From Moniliophthora roreri (lineage: Eukaryota; Basidiomycota; Agaricomycetes; Agaricales; Marasmiaceae): DNA of 64,000 bases. Both the position numbers and the translations under genes were made by a program. Positions 25,861 to 38,084 of this stretch are shown here, piece after piece. How positions within the stretch are numbered: the stretch's first letter is position 1; each line of letters starts with the position of its first letter. Location: NCBI GenBank assembly GCA_001466705.2, contig LATX02000208.1:1-64000 (forward strand), written 5' to 3'. The notes beneath the pieces were generated by a model. It ran no database searches. It had not been told where the DNA came from and saw only the letters and a program-made list of their open reading frames with translations.

Positions 25861-26245
25861 GAATCTGGAAACACTGTTCTGATGTTAACTCTAAAAATAT
25901 TCCCTCAACAAGCTGTACTTGGTCAATCCATGTTCAAACCTCGCTGGAAAATGGGAGGAAAGTGATGATATTGGATGATTCATGGGATCTACCAGAGTCT
26001 ACCCAGACAATTTCTCGTTCGTTACAGGTCTTATCAATCATCAGTACACCCTTGTCTAAATCGGCATATCCCTCACTCTTTATCGTCCGAATCTATCCTG
26101 TTCCGTGCCATCAGTTACAAGTTTACATCTTTCTGATTTTTCGTCGCGCTTTCGAGATCTCTGATGCAACCTGCCGCATGATATAAGGTGTGTGAGGTAT
26201 ACCTCTTTCAGCCTCGACCACCTCAACTCACTTAGTAACGCAGGA
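25861..26245. promoter_or_regulatory. Presumed promoter of GH76 copy B
   Basis: Intergenic stretch between X1 and the ATG of copy B. It is pyrimidine-rich near the start codon. No certain TATA box or other site is recognised. Confidence 0.3.
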
Positions 26246-28612
26246 ATGATTACTTTCATTCTGGTCTACTTTCTCGCCGCTTACCATGGCCTTGCAAGTG
26301 CTCAAAACTCCGAATTTGTTCCCAATCCGGCTTGGCAGGTAAGTGTGCCGCCCACAGCCTGTCTGCCCTTCTTACATGTGGTCGTTTAGAACCCCGACAT
26401 TACTCTATCTCTGGAAGAAAGAGTTGCAATTGCGAAGAATGCTATAGAGAAGACACTCTCGATGATGGTTGATGAAAACGGGCAGCTGAAGCTTGAAGGT
26501 ATGAAAAAGCCTTTGGTGTATATGACAGCCTAGAGACCGTGACTGTTATTGGATCTACAATGCTAGATGACAACTATGGTGCGGCGGGGAGATTTTTCTC
26601 CCAGATGGCAGAATTTGATATGGTCACAAATCAAACGATATACAAGGATCAGTTGTTCAAGTTTTTTCCTCAGGTACTAAGTTTCCAGGCACTCAACTCC
26701 AGGCCGGGATTCGTACAGGGAAAGTGCGTGATTCGATCCCCTTGGTCACAGAGAGACTGACTCGTTTTTCAGCGTCAGTTTGTTTATCTTTTCGTTTACT
26801 AGTTGATACATAATGACCGATCGCGTTCCTCTCTCAAACACAGATGAACTGGGGACTGTGAGGCTTTCGTCTTTGCCCAGATCGAAATGCATCCGACTGA
26901 ACAGACACCAAAAACATAGAGCACACAGCATCGCTGCCACCCATGCCTATACAGTATATTCTGATCAGGCGTTCCTTGAGTGGTCTGAACTAGCTTGGAA
27001 CGGCGGGGAGTCCTATACACTTTCTGAGGATGAACTCCGGAACGGTACGATACCCGGAAAAAATATATCAATTCATTCGATATGTGGAGACCGTGAGCTG
27101 GCAGCAGCTTTCAAAACATTCACGAAATGACTAACTCATTTACGATCCATTATAGTAACCATGGCTGGTGGAACCTTTTGGGTTGGTCCCGGTTGGTCTG
27201 CATGGATGATTTGTATTAACACCTTTATTAGATGAATGTTGATGATAGCGGATACGTGAATACACTTGCTACTGCGTGAGTCTACGTGTTGAACCGCGAG
27301 CACAAAGGCTCATAACAAGTTTCACTTAGGTCATATCTTATGTGCCTCCCATTTCTCGTTTTGATATCTATGCGAATCTAACTCCAGTTTTAGAGCGACG
27401 TCTTTACTGGCAGAAGTCACAAGGAATCAAACGTATATCGACTCTGCAACAGAGACGGAAATCTTCTACTTCAATCATTTACGGAATGTCCGGGGCGATG
27501 TGTTGGATGGTATAGATGCCAGCACGTGTACTCCCAGACTCGAGGTATTTCCGGCTGGTGCGGGAGTGATGATTGAAGGACTCGCTGTCCTTGCTTCAGT
27601 GGCACAAAGTGACACTATTGTGCAGCAGTAGGCTTCGGCTCTTGGAATTATTCCCCTTACTGAATTTCTTTTGCAGCCTTTTGGAAGCCGTAAACATGAC
27701 TTTGTCACACCGAGAATGGCATAATGCAGACGGTGTTTTAGTGGCCGATAGTAGTAAGTACAGGTTGCACCGTCGAAAAAATTATTGTATCCTCATCAAC
27801 AGGTATCGCAGCGACACAAGCTAGTGCTGAACACGTCGGTCAATATGTGGTCCGGGGGCTAGCAGCTATATATAGTAGGAATACAGCTCACTCAGATCTT
27901 CGTAATTATATCAGAGAATACCTTGAAGTACAGGTATGTATCTCTGACTCCTTGTTACTACTTATCCTTATGGCTCGAATTGTTGAAGTACAACGCGGTG
28001 TTAGATTATGCGCGAGATCCAGGGGATAATGTCTATGCTGGCTCCTGGACAGGACCGCCGTCTTCCTATTTTTCCTTCGAAAACCAGACCAACGCACTCA
28101 GCTTGTTGATCGCTGGCATTCCCCTCGGAAACAATACATCAAAGGCTGCCGATGACAATAAGACAGATTCAAAAACCAGAGAAATAGCAGGCGGTGTCGT
28201 TGGAGGACTCGTATTCATAGCCCTTCTAGCGGGTCTTGCTTTTCTTATTAGGCGAAGAAGACAGCAACAGTCTTTCTCCGAAACGCAGGCCGAGCACGTG
28301 CAGCCTTTTTCTTTGCGTCTGGAAAAAAGTGGTCTCCCTTACCGCAGAAAAGGATACCAGGATCAACTAGATACCCCCAGACAAAATCCGACGACACAGA
28401 CAGAAGCCCCGGGAAACCAACATGATACAAGGACTGGTACTTCGTCTCGAACAAATCCCTCGCCTCCGAGTCGGGTTCTGAGCATGGAACCCTTCACTTT
28501 TGGTAGTATGGTTCCAACAGCAGAACTTGTTCGACTGTTGAATGAAAGGCTTCAGCCGGGACAGTGGCGAGAGGACGAAGTGCCTCCCGACTACACTAGT
28601 CATCGTGGTTGA
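26246..28612 (+). CDS. GH76-like membrane-anchored protein, copy B
   Basis: Secretory glycoside hydrolase family 76-like protein (family activity: alpha-1,6-mannan hydrolysis or transglycosylation at the fungal wall). Clear exons include 26246-26338 (signal peptide MITFILVYFLAAYHGLASAQ), 26390-26498, and one from 26567. Recognisable blocks: NPDITLSLEERVAIA, MAEFDMVTNQTIYKD, AFLEWSELAWNGG, MAGGTFW, LAEVTRNQTYIDSA, VMIEGLAVLASV, GQYVVRGLAAIYSRN, YNAVLDYA. The last exon (to 28612) has a single membrane helix (about GGVVGGLVFIALLAGLAF), RRRRQQQ, and the tail PTAELVRLLNERLQPGQW then EVPPDYTSHRG. The segment around 26,760-26,930, where GH76 enzymes carry their catalytic Asp pair, could not be read in one frame and the pair is not visible, so activity is doubtful. 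An in-frame ATG at 26192 exists, but 26246 gives the better signal peptide. Confidence 0.75.
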
Positions 28613-28739
28613 ACCAGAAGGAAATGAATTTTGAATGTCAATAATTACATTTATCCTACCTAGTACAGTACCGTGAATATGTTACCAAGCTAGATATATA
28701 CTGACCTACGCCGCGACATACCAATCGACCATAGAGAGC

Positions 28740-30950
28740 ATATGCGAAGGAAAGGAACTTGGGGGATGGAGGTATTATTCAGGGTGGCGCTCAGGCTGCC
28801 GCCCGAGTAGACGTAAGATACGCGCTATCCGATTCTATGCTCTGCGCCATTGGGTAAGGAAAGGAGCAATGTGCAGTACAGAGGAGGAAGAGTTCATAGC
28901 GAAAAGATAACTGCAAGGTCATTAAACACTGCACGACGTCGAAGCCTTCAATACAGGAATGGTGGCTCTGCCGCCATGGTCGGTGAAATTACGAATGTTG
29001 GTTTCCTTCCGATAGTACTTCGCCGACTGGGGGTGGAGATGAAAGCGGCATGCTGGTAGTATTCAGGGAACAAAGAACCAGGAGCCGACTCGTTATCTCT
29101 ACGGATCGACCTCTGTCCGGCATGGGGAAGATAGATTCCAGCAGTACGACGTCGAGATTCCAAGTAATAGAATCAGAAACGGCAGATGGATCATCCCGAT
29201 TACAACCGACCCTTGCATCGATAATCGGTAATCCTTCGCGATTCGTAACGCCGACGACGCAATCTCCATGAATCCGGGTGGCAATGGTCCTGGAGTAGCA
29301 AGTCCTTCACCGGTGACCCTCGAAGCAGGAGACCCAGCAGCTTGTATGATATATCCGACTTCCCCGTCGTTTGACTTGGCGGCTGGTGTAGTCAGAACCT
29401 AAGTGCTGAACATGGCTTTAACAGTGAAATCCATTGCTGAAGAGTCGGAACACGCATCCCTATGAAGACTCGAGATGAAAGCGCGATCTGCATGATGGAA
29501 GGATAGAGGATGTTGTATCGCTCGTTGCCTTGATGCGCATGAAGGATGTCCGATTTCACCGTGAGCATGACTCGCTCTCCCCATCTCGTACATCGGGATG
29601 GACATTAGATGTGAAGATAGCCGCTTCATGACCCGGCGACGGTGTGGCTCAGGGTGATAGATGTGGAGTCCAATGGCGCCTCCAGCTCTAGTACCACCAC
29701 TCGAAAGAGGGAGCAGAACCTTCGGTGTAATGACGGTAGAGCGTGTACGACGCGTCGAGAAGCTCGCAGGGGACTTGTTGAATGGAAGTCGGGGTGTCGA
29801 AGATCTCGAGACGATCGAATACACATCCAGCACGGGTGGAAGGGTATGATGTGCTCAGTGGCTCGGAATTTGGCAGACTCGTCCTTAGGAATCGGTACAT
29901 AGGGTAATGGTTCCCGATCAAGCGATATCAAAGGCGAGGGAGCTGCGGTGTTGAAACCGAAGGAGATACAAAACGGAACCTGACTGCGTATCCACATCTG
30001 AACCTGATAGCGACGCTTCATATCTCAGATTGAAGAATAAACACATGAAAGAGTGTTTGCGAAGAGAAGGTCGAAGAAGGGGTATATAGAACCTCCAATG
30101 GTGCTTTGTGGAGAAAGCTTCCGGCTAATTCGTTTGAGCGTTGGGTGTCTAAACGTCTCAGTCGAGGTTCCTTCTTAACTCGGGAGTCGGGATCTTTGTC
30201 TAAATTCACATCATCAGAAGTCAGGAAATACGTCCCAAACAAAAGCAAAACGCACCGTTACCCTGAGTATGTTTGGCTGGGGGAGTATTGACGTGTCGAG
30301 TTTGGAGGCACTTGGTCTTCTTCGTGGTTCAGAGGTTGTGGGTTCGGACAGAGGATAAGTAAGCGAAAATGAGAAATGGACGAAGAGAAACGCACCCTCA
30401 GCAGCACGAGCTCAGTGCTAAAGTAGGACTGACATCGTGATTCGGAATCGAATTGAGTCCCATACCACTGCCACACGCAAGAGCGTAGAGCCTAATAGGA
30501 TCCGTAACGCTGGTTCTACTGGCTCCGAGTTACAGTATCGAGTCAGGTTCGACGAGGTTTAACGTTTTTCCTTTCTTGAACTGCAAGATTGGGATGAGAA
30601 ACCACGAAAAAGACCTTGAATAGGCGAGACGCACCGATATCCAATGCCCGTCATGCGTTGAGCTTGAAGGGTAGTTGAGAGCGAAATTTGAAGAAGTTCA
30701 TTGCAACGTTGGCACATAACACGGGCACGGGCCAGCAGCGTAGCAAACATGCCAGATGGATGGCTTCGTGGCATGGCAAAACGGTCGGCAGTGTTCAAAT
30801 TGATGACAGCAAAATCTGTAAATTTCAAATTTACATATCCTACAAACCATATATGCATCAGAAAACATGGAATAAACCCAAAAAGAAAGTATAAAAACGC
30901 ACTTCATCTCCGTATTTCCATATCATAGGATATCCTCGGTATCCATCAAT
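28740..30950 (-). repeat. Unit X2: unidentified intron-rich minus-strand locus
   Basis: Second copy of the X unit, convergent to GH76 copy B and starting about 130 bp after its stop. Minus-strand donors GTGCGTTT or GTGCGTC occur near 30,248, 30,393, 30,636 and 30,902. The longest minus-strand frames are 29399-29833 and 29626-30021, which overlap and both align with other X copies in places, so the true frame cannot be chosen. Shared strings with X3 include GAAAGGAACTT-type flank, CACGACGTCGAAG, and GCTTTGTGGAGAAAG versus GCTTCATGGAAAAGG. No product identified. Confidence 0.5.
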
Positions 30951-31690
30951 ACAGCCCTCTATCATTCTAGAGGCTTCAAATTACAGCTGAGGCCGCCCAT
31001 GATTCTTTAAAATTCCGTGGCCGTGCAAAAATATTTCGGATCCCAGAAACGGGAATATTTGCCCATCATTAGTGTTCGCTGAGGTAGAACCTGACCTGTA
31101 TTGAAAAACCTGGTTCCTGGATAAATTAGACGGCATGATCCACCTGGATTGTGCTCTTCAAATTGTGAGAATACCCGTGGAGCCATAGGTGGTCGTATAC
31201 GAAAAATGTAGATCGAGGCAACCAACAGAAAACAAGAGAAGGCTGCAGACCAGTGCTCACGCGCTCGGCGTATTCTCTCCCACGGTCCAATACCTTTACA
31301 ACCGCAGTCAACACCTAGACAACATGGCCCTCGGGAGGATCAAATGCACGCTGGGCCTGGCGTTGACCTGATGAAAGCTCCTGCCATCAGGCCACTCGGG
31401 CTATGCCCAGCATGGTACCATGGTCGAACAGAAAACGTGGTTGAAGATTTAACGTTTTGTTGCACCTTGATGGACGCGGCGTGCGCTTTGTATCCTGCAA
31501 GTTGCCTTCAAGTTAACAGGGAATATATCTTTGATGCTGCTTGTTCATCTATGATAGTAGTCAGCCTTCCGATGACGGGTTTCCTGCAGGTTTTCTGGAA
31601 CCTGTGCGGCATAATGGTCCATAAGTAATCTCATAAACGACTGCACTACAGCATTACAACTTGCACTCTAGTCCCTTCTCTCAGCGCTCA
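30951..31690. other. Intergenic region upstream of GH76 copy C
   Basis: No gene is recognised. Short open frames at 31189-31371 and 31344-31628 lack motifs. It presumably contains the promoter of copy C. Confidence 0.4.
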
Positions 31691-34089
31691 ATGCCCTGCC
31701 ATTGCAAGCTACTATTCTGGTCGCTGGTCGCACCTTCCGTCTTTGCTCAATCATTCTCTCCTTCCTTATGGAGGGTCAGTAACGTCTTCTTTTCTCATTG
31801 TTGGTTAAATTCTTTGAACTAATTCGTGATTTATCTTCCAGGAGCCCTATCTAAAGAATACCCCAGAAGAACGGATCCAAATCGCAGCAGCAGCTCTGGA
31901 CAAGGCAGTCAGTATGCTAAATCCAAGAGGCCAATTCGATGGTGAGTTCTCCAACACGAACCTTCCGTACCAAATTCTTCTTACCTCGTCGCTCAGGTAC
32001 GATGGGTGGTAACTACGGCTTCACTGGGATCATGCTATCTCAGATGGCCATGTTCGACCGAACCACCAACCAGACAAAGTACAGGGACAAGTTGAAAGAG
32101 TTGTTTCCAAAAGCACAGGAAGTGAATAAGGGGTTCTTGGATCTGTTGTAAGCTTTTGGAGCTGTTGACCACGAGCGACGGATGGCTAACTGCTCTAAAC
32201 AGTGTCGGTATACTTTACTCTGTCCCTCTCTGACTAGTATGAACTAATACATGGTTTTCCTCTACAGCTTGACTATTCCTTGTGGGTAAATTGAGTTCTC
32301 CACGGGTACAAATCATTAAAGCGAGCGAACCAGAGCATATGCTTATGCTGGAGCACAGGCCTACGTCGCGTACAAAGACGACACCTTTCTTCGATTCGCA
32401 GAAACAGCTTGGGCCTCTGGAAGAGCATACACTCTATCCGATGCTGATGTTACCGCTGGGAAGATAGCCACGAAGAACTTTGAAATCAATACAGAGTGCC
32501 TAGGGGGTAGTAAAGTTTTCTCTTTCTCTTTTTGTCGTGCCTGACACTTGGTAGGCAGCCTCGCGGGTGGCACGTTTTGGAGAGTTTCCGAGGATAGTCC
32601 AATGTTACTGGGTTTGGCGACCGGGTGAGCCGCTTCTGTCGTTATGTCTGTTCTATCACTAACAATCATAGTATACTTAGATCCTTCCTAGCGTTGGTGG
32701 AATATAAATTTTTCTAAATTAATATACTAATCCTCCACCGAATACAGGACATCAGCATTACTCGCAGAAGCGACAGGTAACCAGACCTATCTCGATGCAG
32801 CTACCCAATCAGCAGACTTCTTCCGCGCTCATTTATACGACAAAAATAACATAATTATGGATTACATCTCTGCAGGCCGGAACGACTCGTGTCCGATAAC
32901 CAAAGGATCGGATGATTCATGGAATACTGGGCATTTGATTGAGGGGTTAGCTATTCTGGCTTCGATTACGAAGCGTCCGGACACTGAACAGCTGTACGTG
33001 GCTGTTTCCCCCTTCTGATACCAAGTTTCGCTGACTCCGAGTCACTGATGTTTAGGCTGAGGAGAACTATCTATGCTGCAGTGAATAATCCTAACCGTCA
33101 AGGTCCTTCAGGTGTCATCAAGTTTCAGTACGCGGATACGACCCTTATTCGTGGGCTGTCAGCGCTGTACGACCGAGATCCCACACCATCAGATCTTCGA
33201 ACGTATATCCAGCAGTACTTGAGTGTTCAGGTAACGGGATTTTGTTCGCTGTTGTCACTGGAGTTATTCGCTGACTCCCCGTCTTTAGTATAACGCGGTC
33301 CTTGAGCTCAATACTGAACCAGGCAGCAACAACTATGGGAGTTCGTACAAAGGCCCTTCCCCAGAGCAGTTCACCGCAGATGGCCAGATACGTTCTATGA
33401 GTGTCCTATTGGGAGCGATTTCCCTGCGTAACGACACCACTCCCAGTAACAATTCTGACACCACTCCCAGTCCGGAAATACCGCCCAATTCTGACCCACC
33501 TCGATCAACTATCAATGTCGTTGTGATCGGAGGAGGTGCCGTAGGCAGCGTTATTTTCATCGCTCTCATTGGCCTCGCGCTCTTCTTCCTCCATCGTCGT
33601 CGTGGTCTCCGGCACCGACGATATAGCATGCAAGCTGGCATCCCTCCTGCGAATGACACAGTCGAGGGTTCAAACAGCAGACCCGCAGACAACGATAACA
33701 GGACGCGTCGCGACGGAGAAACAACGGGCGGTATCGTTGGCCTCGCATTCAGAGCCCTCGCACTTCTTTTTAGGCGAGGAAAATGGCGACAGTCTTCCTC
33801 CAAGATGCAGGCCAGGAATGTGGAGCCTTTTCCTTTGAATCAGGAAAAAGGCCATCTCGGTGTCCGTAGAAAAGGGCATCAGGATCAATCAGACGCTGTC
33901 CGCCCTAGTACTAGTGTCACTGGTGCGTCGTCGCAAACAAATCCCTCACCTCCGAGTCAGTTTCTAGGCGAAGAGCCTGGTAATATGCTTCCGACAGCAG
34001 AACTTATTAGACTGCTGAATGAAAGGCTTCAAGGGGGGCAATGGCGAGAGGATGAGGTACCTCCAGACTATGCTAGTCATCGTGGTTGA
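31691..34089 (+). CDS. GH76-like membrane-anchored protein, copy C (composite tail)
   Basis: Third tandem GH76-like gene. Exons read: 31691-31774 (signal peptide ending SVFAQS), 31842-31941, 31997-32147, several small exons near 32,200-32,300, then further exons to 33,232 and a last exon 33,292-34089. Conserved blocks: TPEERIQIAAAAL, MFDRTTNQTKYRD, DYSLW (about 32,278), FLRFAETAW, LAGGTFW, LAEATGNQTYLDAA, NTGHLIEGLAILAS, LIRGLSALYDRD, YNAVLELN. Splicing near 32,203-32,278 does not resolve cleanly, so the GH76 Asp pair may be damaged (only one Asp before YSLW). The tail has two hydrophobic/basic segments, VVVIGGGAVGSVIFIALIG then RRRG, and later GGIVGLAFRALALLFRRGK, the second matching copy B's only helix. 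It ends PTAELIRLLNERLQGGQW then EVPPDY. Confidence 0.75.
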
Positions 34090-34259
34090 GCCGGAGCAAG
34101 GAATTGGATGATTGGCATCGAGTTGTTGAGGTTTGAATACGAATATTAATATAGATTACGGTCCTTCCATGTGTATCATACTTGTACGATCTAGTACACA
34201 GCAACGTGATGTAGTATTGTAAATAAAGCCAGCACCACAACATACGACCTGATCGTGGA

Positions 34260-36960
34260 ACGTTCATGCAAAGGGAAGGAAGGAACCTGGCGGTGTGTTC
34301 GGGCTGCAGCCCACGGAGGTATATGGAATTGAAGACCTGCTATCCAATCCTATGTTCGTCTCATAACTGCAGGGACATAGAAACACTGCACGGCGTCGAA
34401 GGGTTCGATACAGGAACGGCGAATCTGATACCATGGTGCCTGAAAGTACGAGCGTCGATTGACAGTACTTGACCGACTGGAGGTGGAGGTGGAGGTTGAA
34501 GCGGTATGCCGGTGTTACAAATTAGCAGCCAGGAGCAAGCTCGTTACCCCCAGGAATTCAGCCCCGTTCGGTATGGGAAGGTCAATCTGGGCGCCGGTAG
34601 TACGATATCGAGGCCGCCTGCGTGGGTGCAGTATATAGAGGCGAAAACCCAATCCTATGCTCCGAGAAAAAAAGAAGAATGTACGGAGAAGGAAGAGCCC
34701 ATAGTTACAAGTTAACCGCAGAATCGTTTAAACAATACACGACGTCTTGTGCAGCCCTAGGCTTCCTATAATCACTCCCGAAGCCCAGCCTCGCTAGAGA
34801 CCGCCCTCCCAGAGCTTTCAATGACAACTATAGGAGGAGCCTGCAACGCAGTACAGGAATGGTGAACCTGCTGCCAGGGTTTGTATAAAAGTGCGAGTGT
34901 CGATTTCCGACAGTACGTGACTGACTGGAGGTGGAGATGAGGTGGAAGCGACGTAGGACGATGTACCGGTGGTATCCGTGGTGATGGAATCACGAAAGAC
35001 GAAGAGGTCATCAAACTCGACACCATATCGCGCCCTCAAACCGTTGGTTCAGCTGACGAGGTTATCTCCATGATTCTGGGCGACAAATGGCCCTAGTATA
35101 ATAGCAGAACCTCCACCAATGTCCTCGAAGCAGAATGTATGGTGTTGAATACGGCGATTGCTGAAAAATGACGTTGACGACGATCTCTACTGCTGAGAAG
35201 ATTTTGAGGAGCGTAGACCCAACCACCTCCACGCCGCCTGGGCATGGACGAGGGCAGAAACACGACAGAAACACTTTCTCCATGTGGGCACCAGCAAACG
35301 ATCTGCATAGTGGCTCGGGGCCGCTGACAGCGAGGTTGTAGGTGAAGAATGAATCCATGAAGGGACGGCACCCGTCGTGAAGAGAAAATTAAACTGCGGG
35401 GGTAGAAGCCGACTGCCGTGGAGTCAACAGCACAGCACGTATGATGCTTCATAAAGAAAGCTCGACATGCCAGATTCGTTGGGTGGAGATAAAAAGTCGA
35501 CGTCGGGTGTAGGATCAAAGTTCCTTCTCGACTTGGGGGACAATTAGAAAACACGAAACTATACTCTGAAGCAAAAGCAAAACGCACTGATAGCCTCTGA
35601 CCGACGAGATTCGATGGATGTATTCAATGAGAAGCGGAGTATTGACGTTTCGGCATCGTGATTCGGAGACTGTAGATCCAGATAGAGACGAAGGTTAAGT
35701 AAGTGAAAAGAGACGCGAAAAGAAACGTACCTTTCAAAAGTACCATGGATAACTCGAAATCAAGTCGCGATCCACAGTGTCACATATATATGGAGATAGC
35801 TTGGTGTAGGTTACACGGTTCCGTAACCTGTAACGTCCTCGTCCTATCGGTAGTATAGCGAGTCGTAACATCCCTATCCGCAAGTTGACAGACTCGTCCT
35901 TCCTATCCGGATCCAGTGATGTTAAAAGGTGAAGGGACTGCGGCGTCCAAGCCCGAGGAAACCAGAATGTATCCCGATCTGAACCTATATAAGGGTACTC
36001 CATGCTCCCAGTTGAATGAAACGACGGTATCCATCGTGAAGAGACGGTTGAAGAAGGTAGAACCTCTATGGGTGCTTCATGGAAAAGGGCCATGTCGATT
36101 GTTCAAGCGGAGGTTCCCTCCTGACACCGGTGGATTCGTACGTTTTCGTAGCTAGAAGATAAGTAAGTGAGAGTAGAAAATAGATCACGGAAAGGAACGC
36201 ACCTCCAAAAGCACACATTCTCCAAGCCAGGTACAGGGGAACGACCAGCATGAGTGACTCGGAATAACCATACTACTAAGGGAGGTGTAGTGTAACGTCG
36301 TGGTTCCATCCGTGGTATAGCGAGTCGTAACGTCAATCCCCAGGTTGGCTTGTCGGCGGCGGAAAAGAAGTTTTCGAGATTCAGCGTTCTTCCTCTGTCA
36401 AAACATCCCATATCTGCAAGTCTGAATGAGAAACGCCTTGGGTGGAAGCGAGAGACGTACCAATGCCCATATTGCCTCCTCACGCGTGCAGGTGCTGGGG
36501 GGTTTAGCTCTTGTGCTGGCAGCGGCTTGGGAGTTAGAGTTGCCTTTCCCACTGATAAGAGCCATCGTCAAATGGGAAGTCGAGGTGGCGAGTGTTCAAG
36601 ATTGCCGGCGAGCGTCTTGGAAAGTGATGGTGTCGCTAAAAATCCACGTAGCCTACGTCAAGTATCAGAAAAAACGAGGAGTAAACCCACAATGTGCGAA
36701 AGCGCACCGATAGCCGCTTTGAAGCTGGATGTCTCTTCTTTCCATCGGGAAACCTGAGGTCTTGGTCTTTAGAATCTGTGGGCACGAGTTGAGAGAAAAA
36801 AAGATATTGACGAAAAGAAAGGCACCTTCAAAGAACAAAGTTCAAGTTGGCCATAAGTATTCCAAACTCGTTGCTCGAGCACTGTTCGAATTTCATTTTG
36901 ACTCTCAAGGCTCCTACCGAGTTCCAATGTCAGAGGAAGGAATACAGAGAGGGTGGTGGT
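34260..36960 (-). repeat. Unit X3: unidentified intron-rich minus-strand locus (longest copy)
   Basis: Most complete X copy, convergent to GH76 copy C. Minus-strand donors (GTGCGT or GTACGT) lie near 36,705, 36,462, 36,203, 35,731 and 35,586. The intron just after 36,203 is 51 nt and ends TTATCTTCTAG. The best-conserved minus-strand peptide pieces across X3 and X4 are RLADMGCF...GRTLNLENFF (about 36,440-36,360) and FWFPRAWTPQ (about 35,975). Similarity to X4 extends from 34,560 to 36,700. No known domain was recognised. A decayed gene or spliced non-coding RNA are both possible. Confidence 0.5.
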
Positions 36961-37075
36961 GGTGATGGTCAATTGACAAGATACGAACCACGCGCGTCAG
37001 AAATCAGACGCGGTTTGGATACCACTTACTGCTAAGCTACGGCAGATGGCAAAAACTGTGACAGCTCTTCCTCAT

Positions 37076-37160
37076 CTCCCTGGCTGGGAGTCGAACCCAG
37101 CTTTCGCGCGGTATATTGTCGGATGACAGGCGCGTGTACTAACCGATATACTACCAGGGA
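37076..37160 (-). tRNA. tRNA-Asp (GTC) with 13-nt intron
   Basis: On the minus strand the acceptor stem TCCCTGG/CCAGGGA, D-arm GTTAGTAC, anticodon stem CGCGC/GCGCG with loop CTGTCA, and T-arm CTGGGTTCGACTCCCAG all fit tRNA-Asp with anticodon GTC. Twenty bases lie between the anticodon stem halves, leaving a 13-nt intron just 3' of the anticodon, the canonical position in nuclear tRNA genes. G is the discriminator base, as usual for Asp. No T-run terminator is obvious immediately downstream. Confidence 0.92.
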
Positions 37161-37564
37161 TTACATTTTCTTACCTCCCAGAAGAGACATCAAGCATAGA
37201 TTCAGTTCGAAGCTTATACCCACTCGAGCACTCCAAAGTCCACAGTAAGCACTCAGTACTCAGTGGCGATGCCGGTCAAGGTAGCGTCAGGACCTGGGCA
37301 CGTGGCCATATCATTGCGCGTCCTGGCTACGTCACATCTTTTCTTTATTCGACCAACTCGTTACTCTCCTTGGATAAGCAACGCCTCAATGTCACTCGGG
37401 CACTTTGATGACACTGAATCCTGATGAGCGTTCTATCGCAACATTCTTGGGTCTTTAATAAAAATGACCTTTCGCACTCTCCGCCACAGGTACTGGCATG
37501 CAGCCAGAGGTCTTTCATTGATAGGTGGCAGCCTCGTGCACTTGATTGAATGACACATGTTATA

Positions 37565-37961
37565 CACCCCCAACAATTGTGGGTATCGTGTACGTACGGA
37601 AGGAAAGTTACGTTGATGATCTGTTATTAGGCCCCCAGGGGGCTCGTCGTGGCAACGTCGTGGTATCAGTACGAGCTCAAGAATGATTAGCGCCTGACCT
37701 TAAGTGAGCATCCTCAGGCTTGTAGTCCCTTATCCCTTTATGTCCCGTCCTTAATTTGGCCACCAATGCCCTCCTAGGACCTCATTTTACGATTTAGAAC
37801 TGAATTGGGCATGGGAGAGGTGTGGATAACCTGACTTTCAAAAGGCACTTTCTTGCTCAGGGCCTGCTTACGTACCGCTCACGTAACAAGCATCCTCAGG
37901 AAAAGCTCGTCAGCGTAACGTTCCTTCCGTACGTGCACGATACCCACAATTGTTGGGGGTG
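37565..37961. mobile_element. 397-bp TIR element, TA target site
   Basis: Near-perfect 48-bp inverted ends (46 of 48 match by eye) begin CACCCCCAACAATTGTGGG. The dinucleotide TA flanks both ends (37563-37564 and 37962-37963). No coding capacity is seen, so it is a mariner/Tc1-type MITE or similar. Its interior is related, in opposite orientation, to the next element. Confidence 0.8.
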
Positions 37962-38084
37962 TAGCCAAAGCCCCTGTGACGGATACACCCCTTCAGTGGT
38001 TCGGGATGCCGCCCAAGCTTAAGAAAAAAGATTTAGAATTTGGGAAAAGTAAGCTTTCTCCGCTCTTTTGCAGCCGCACAACTA

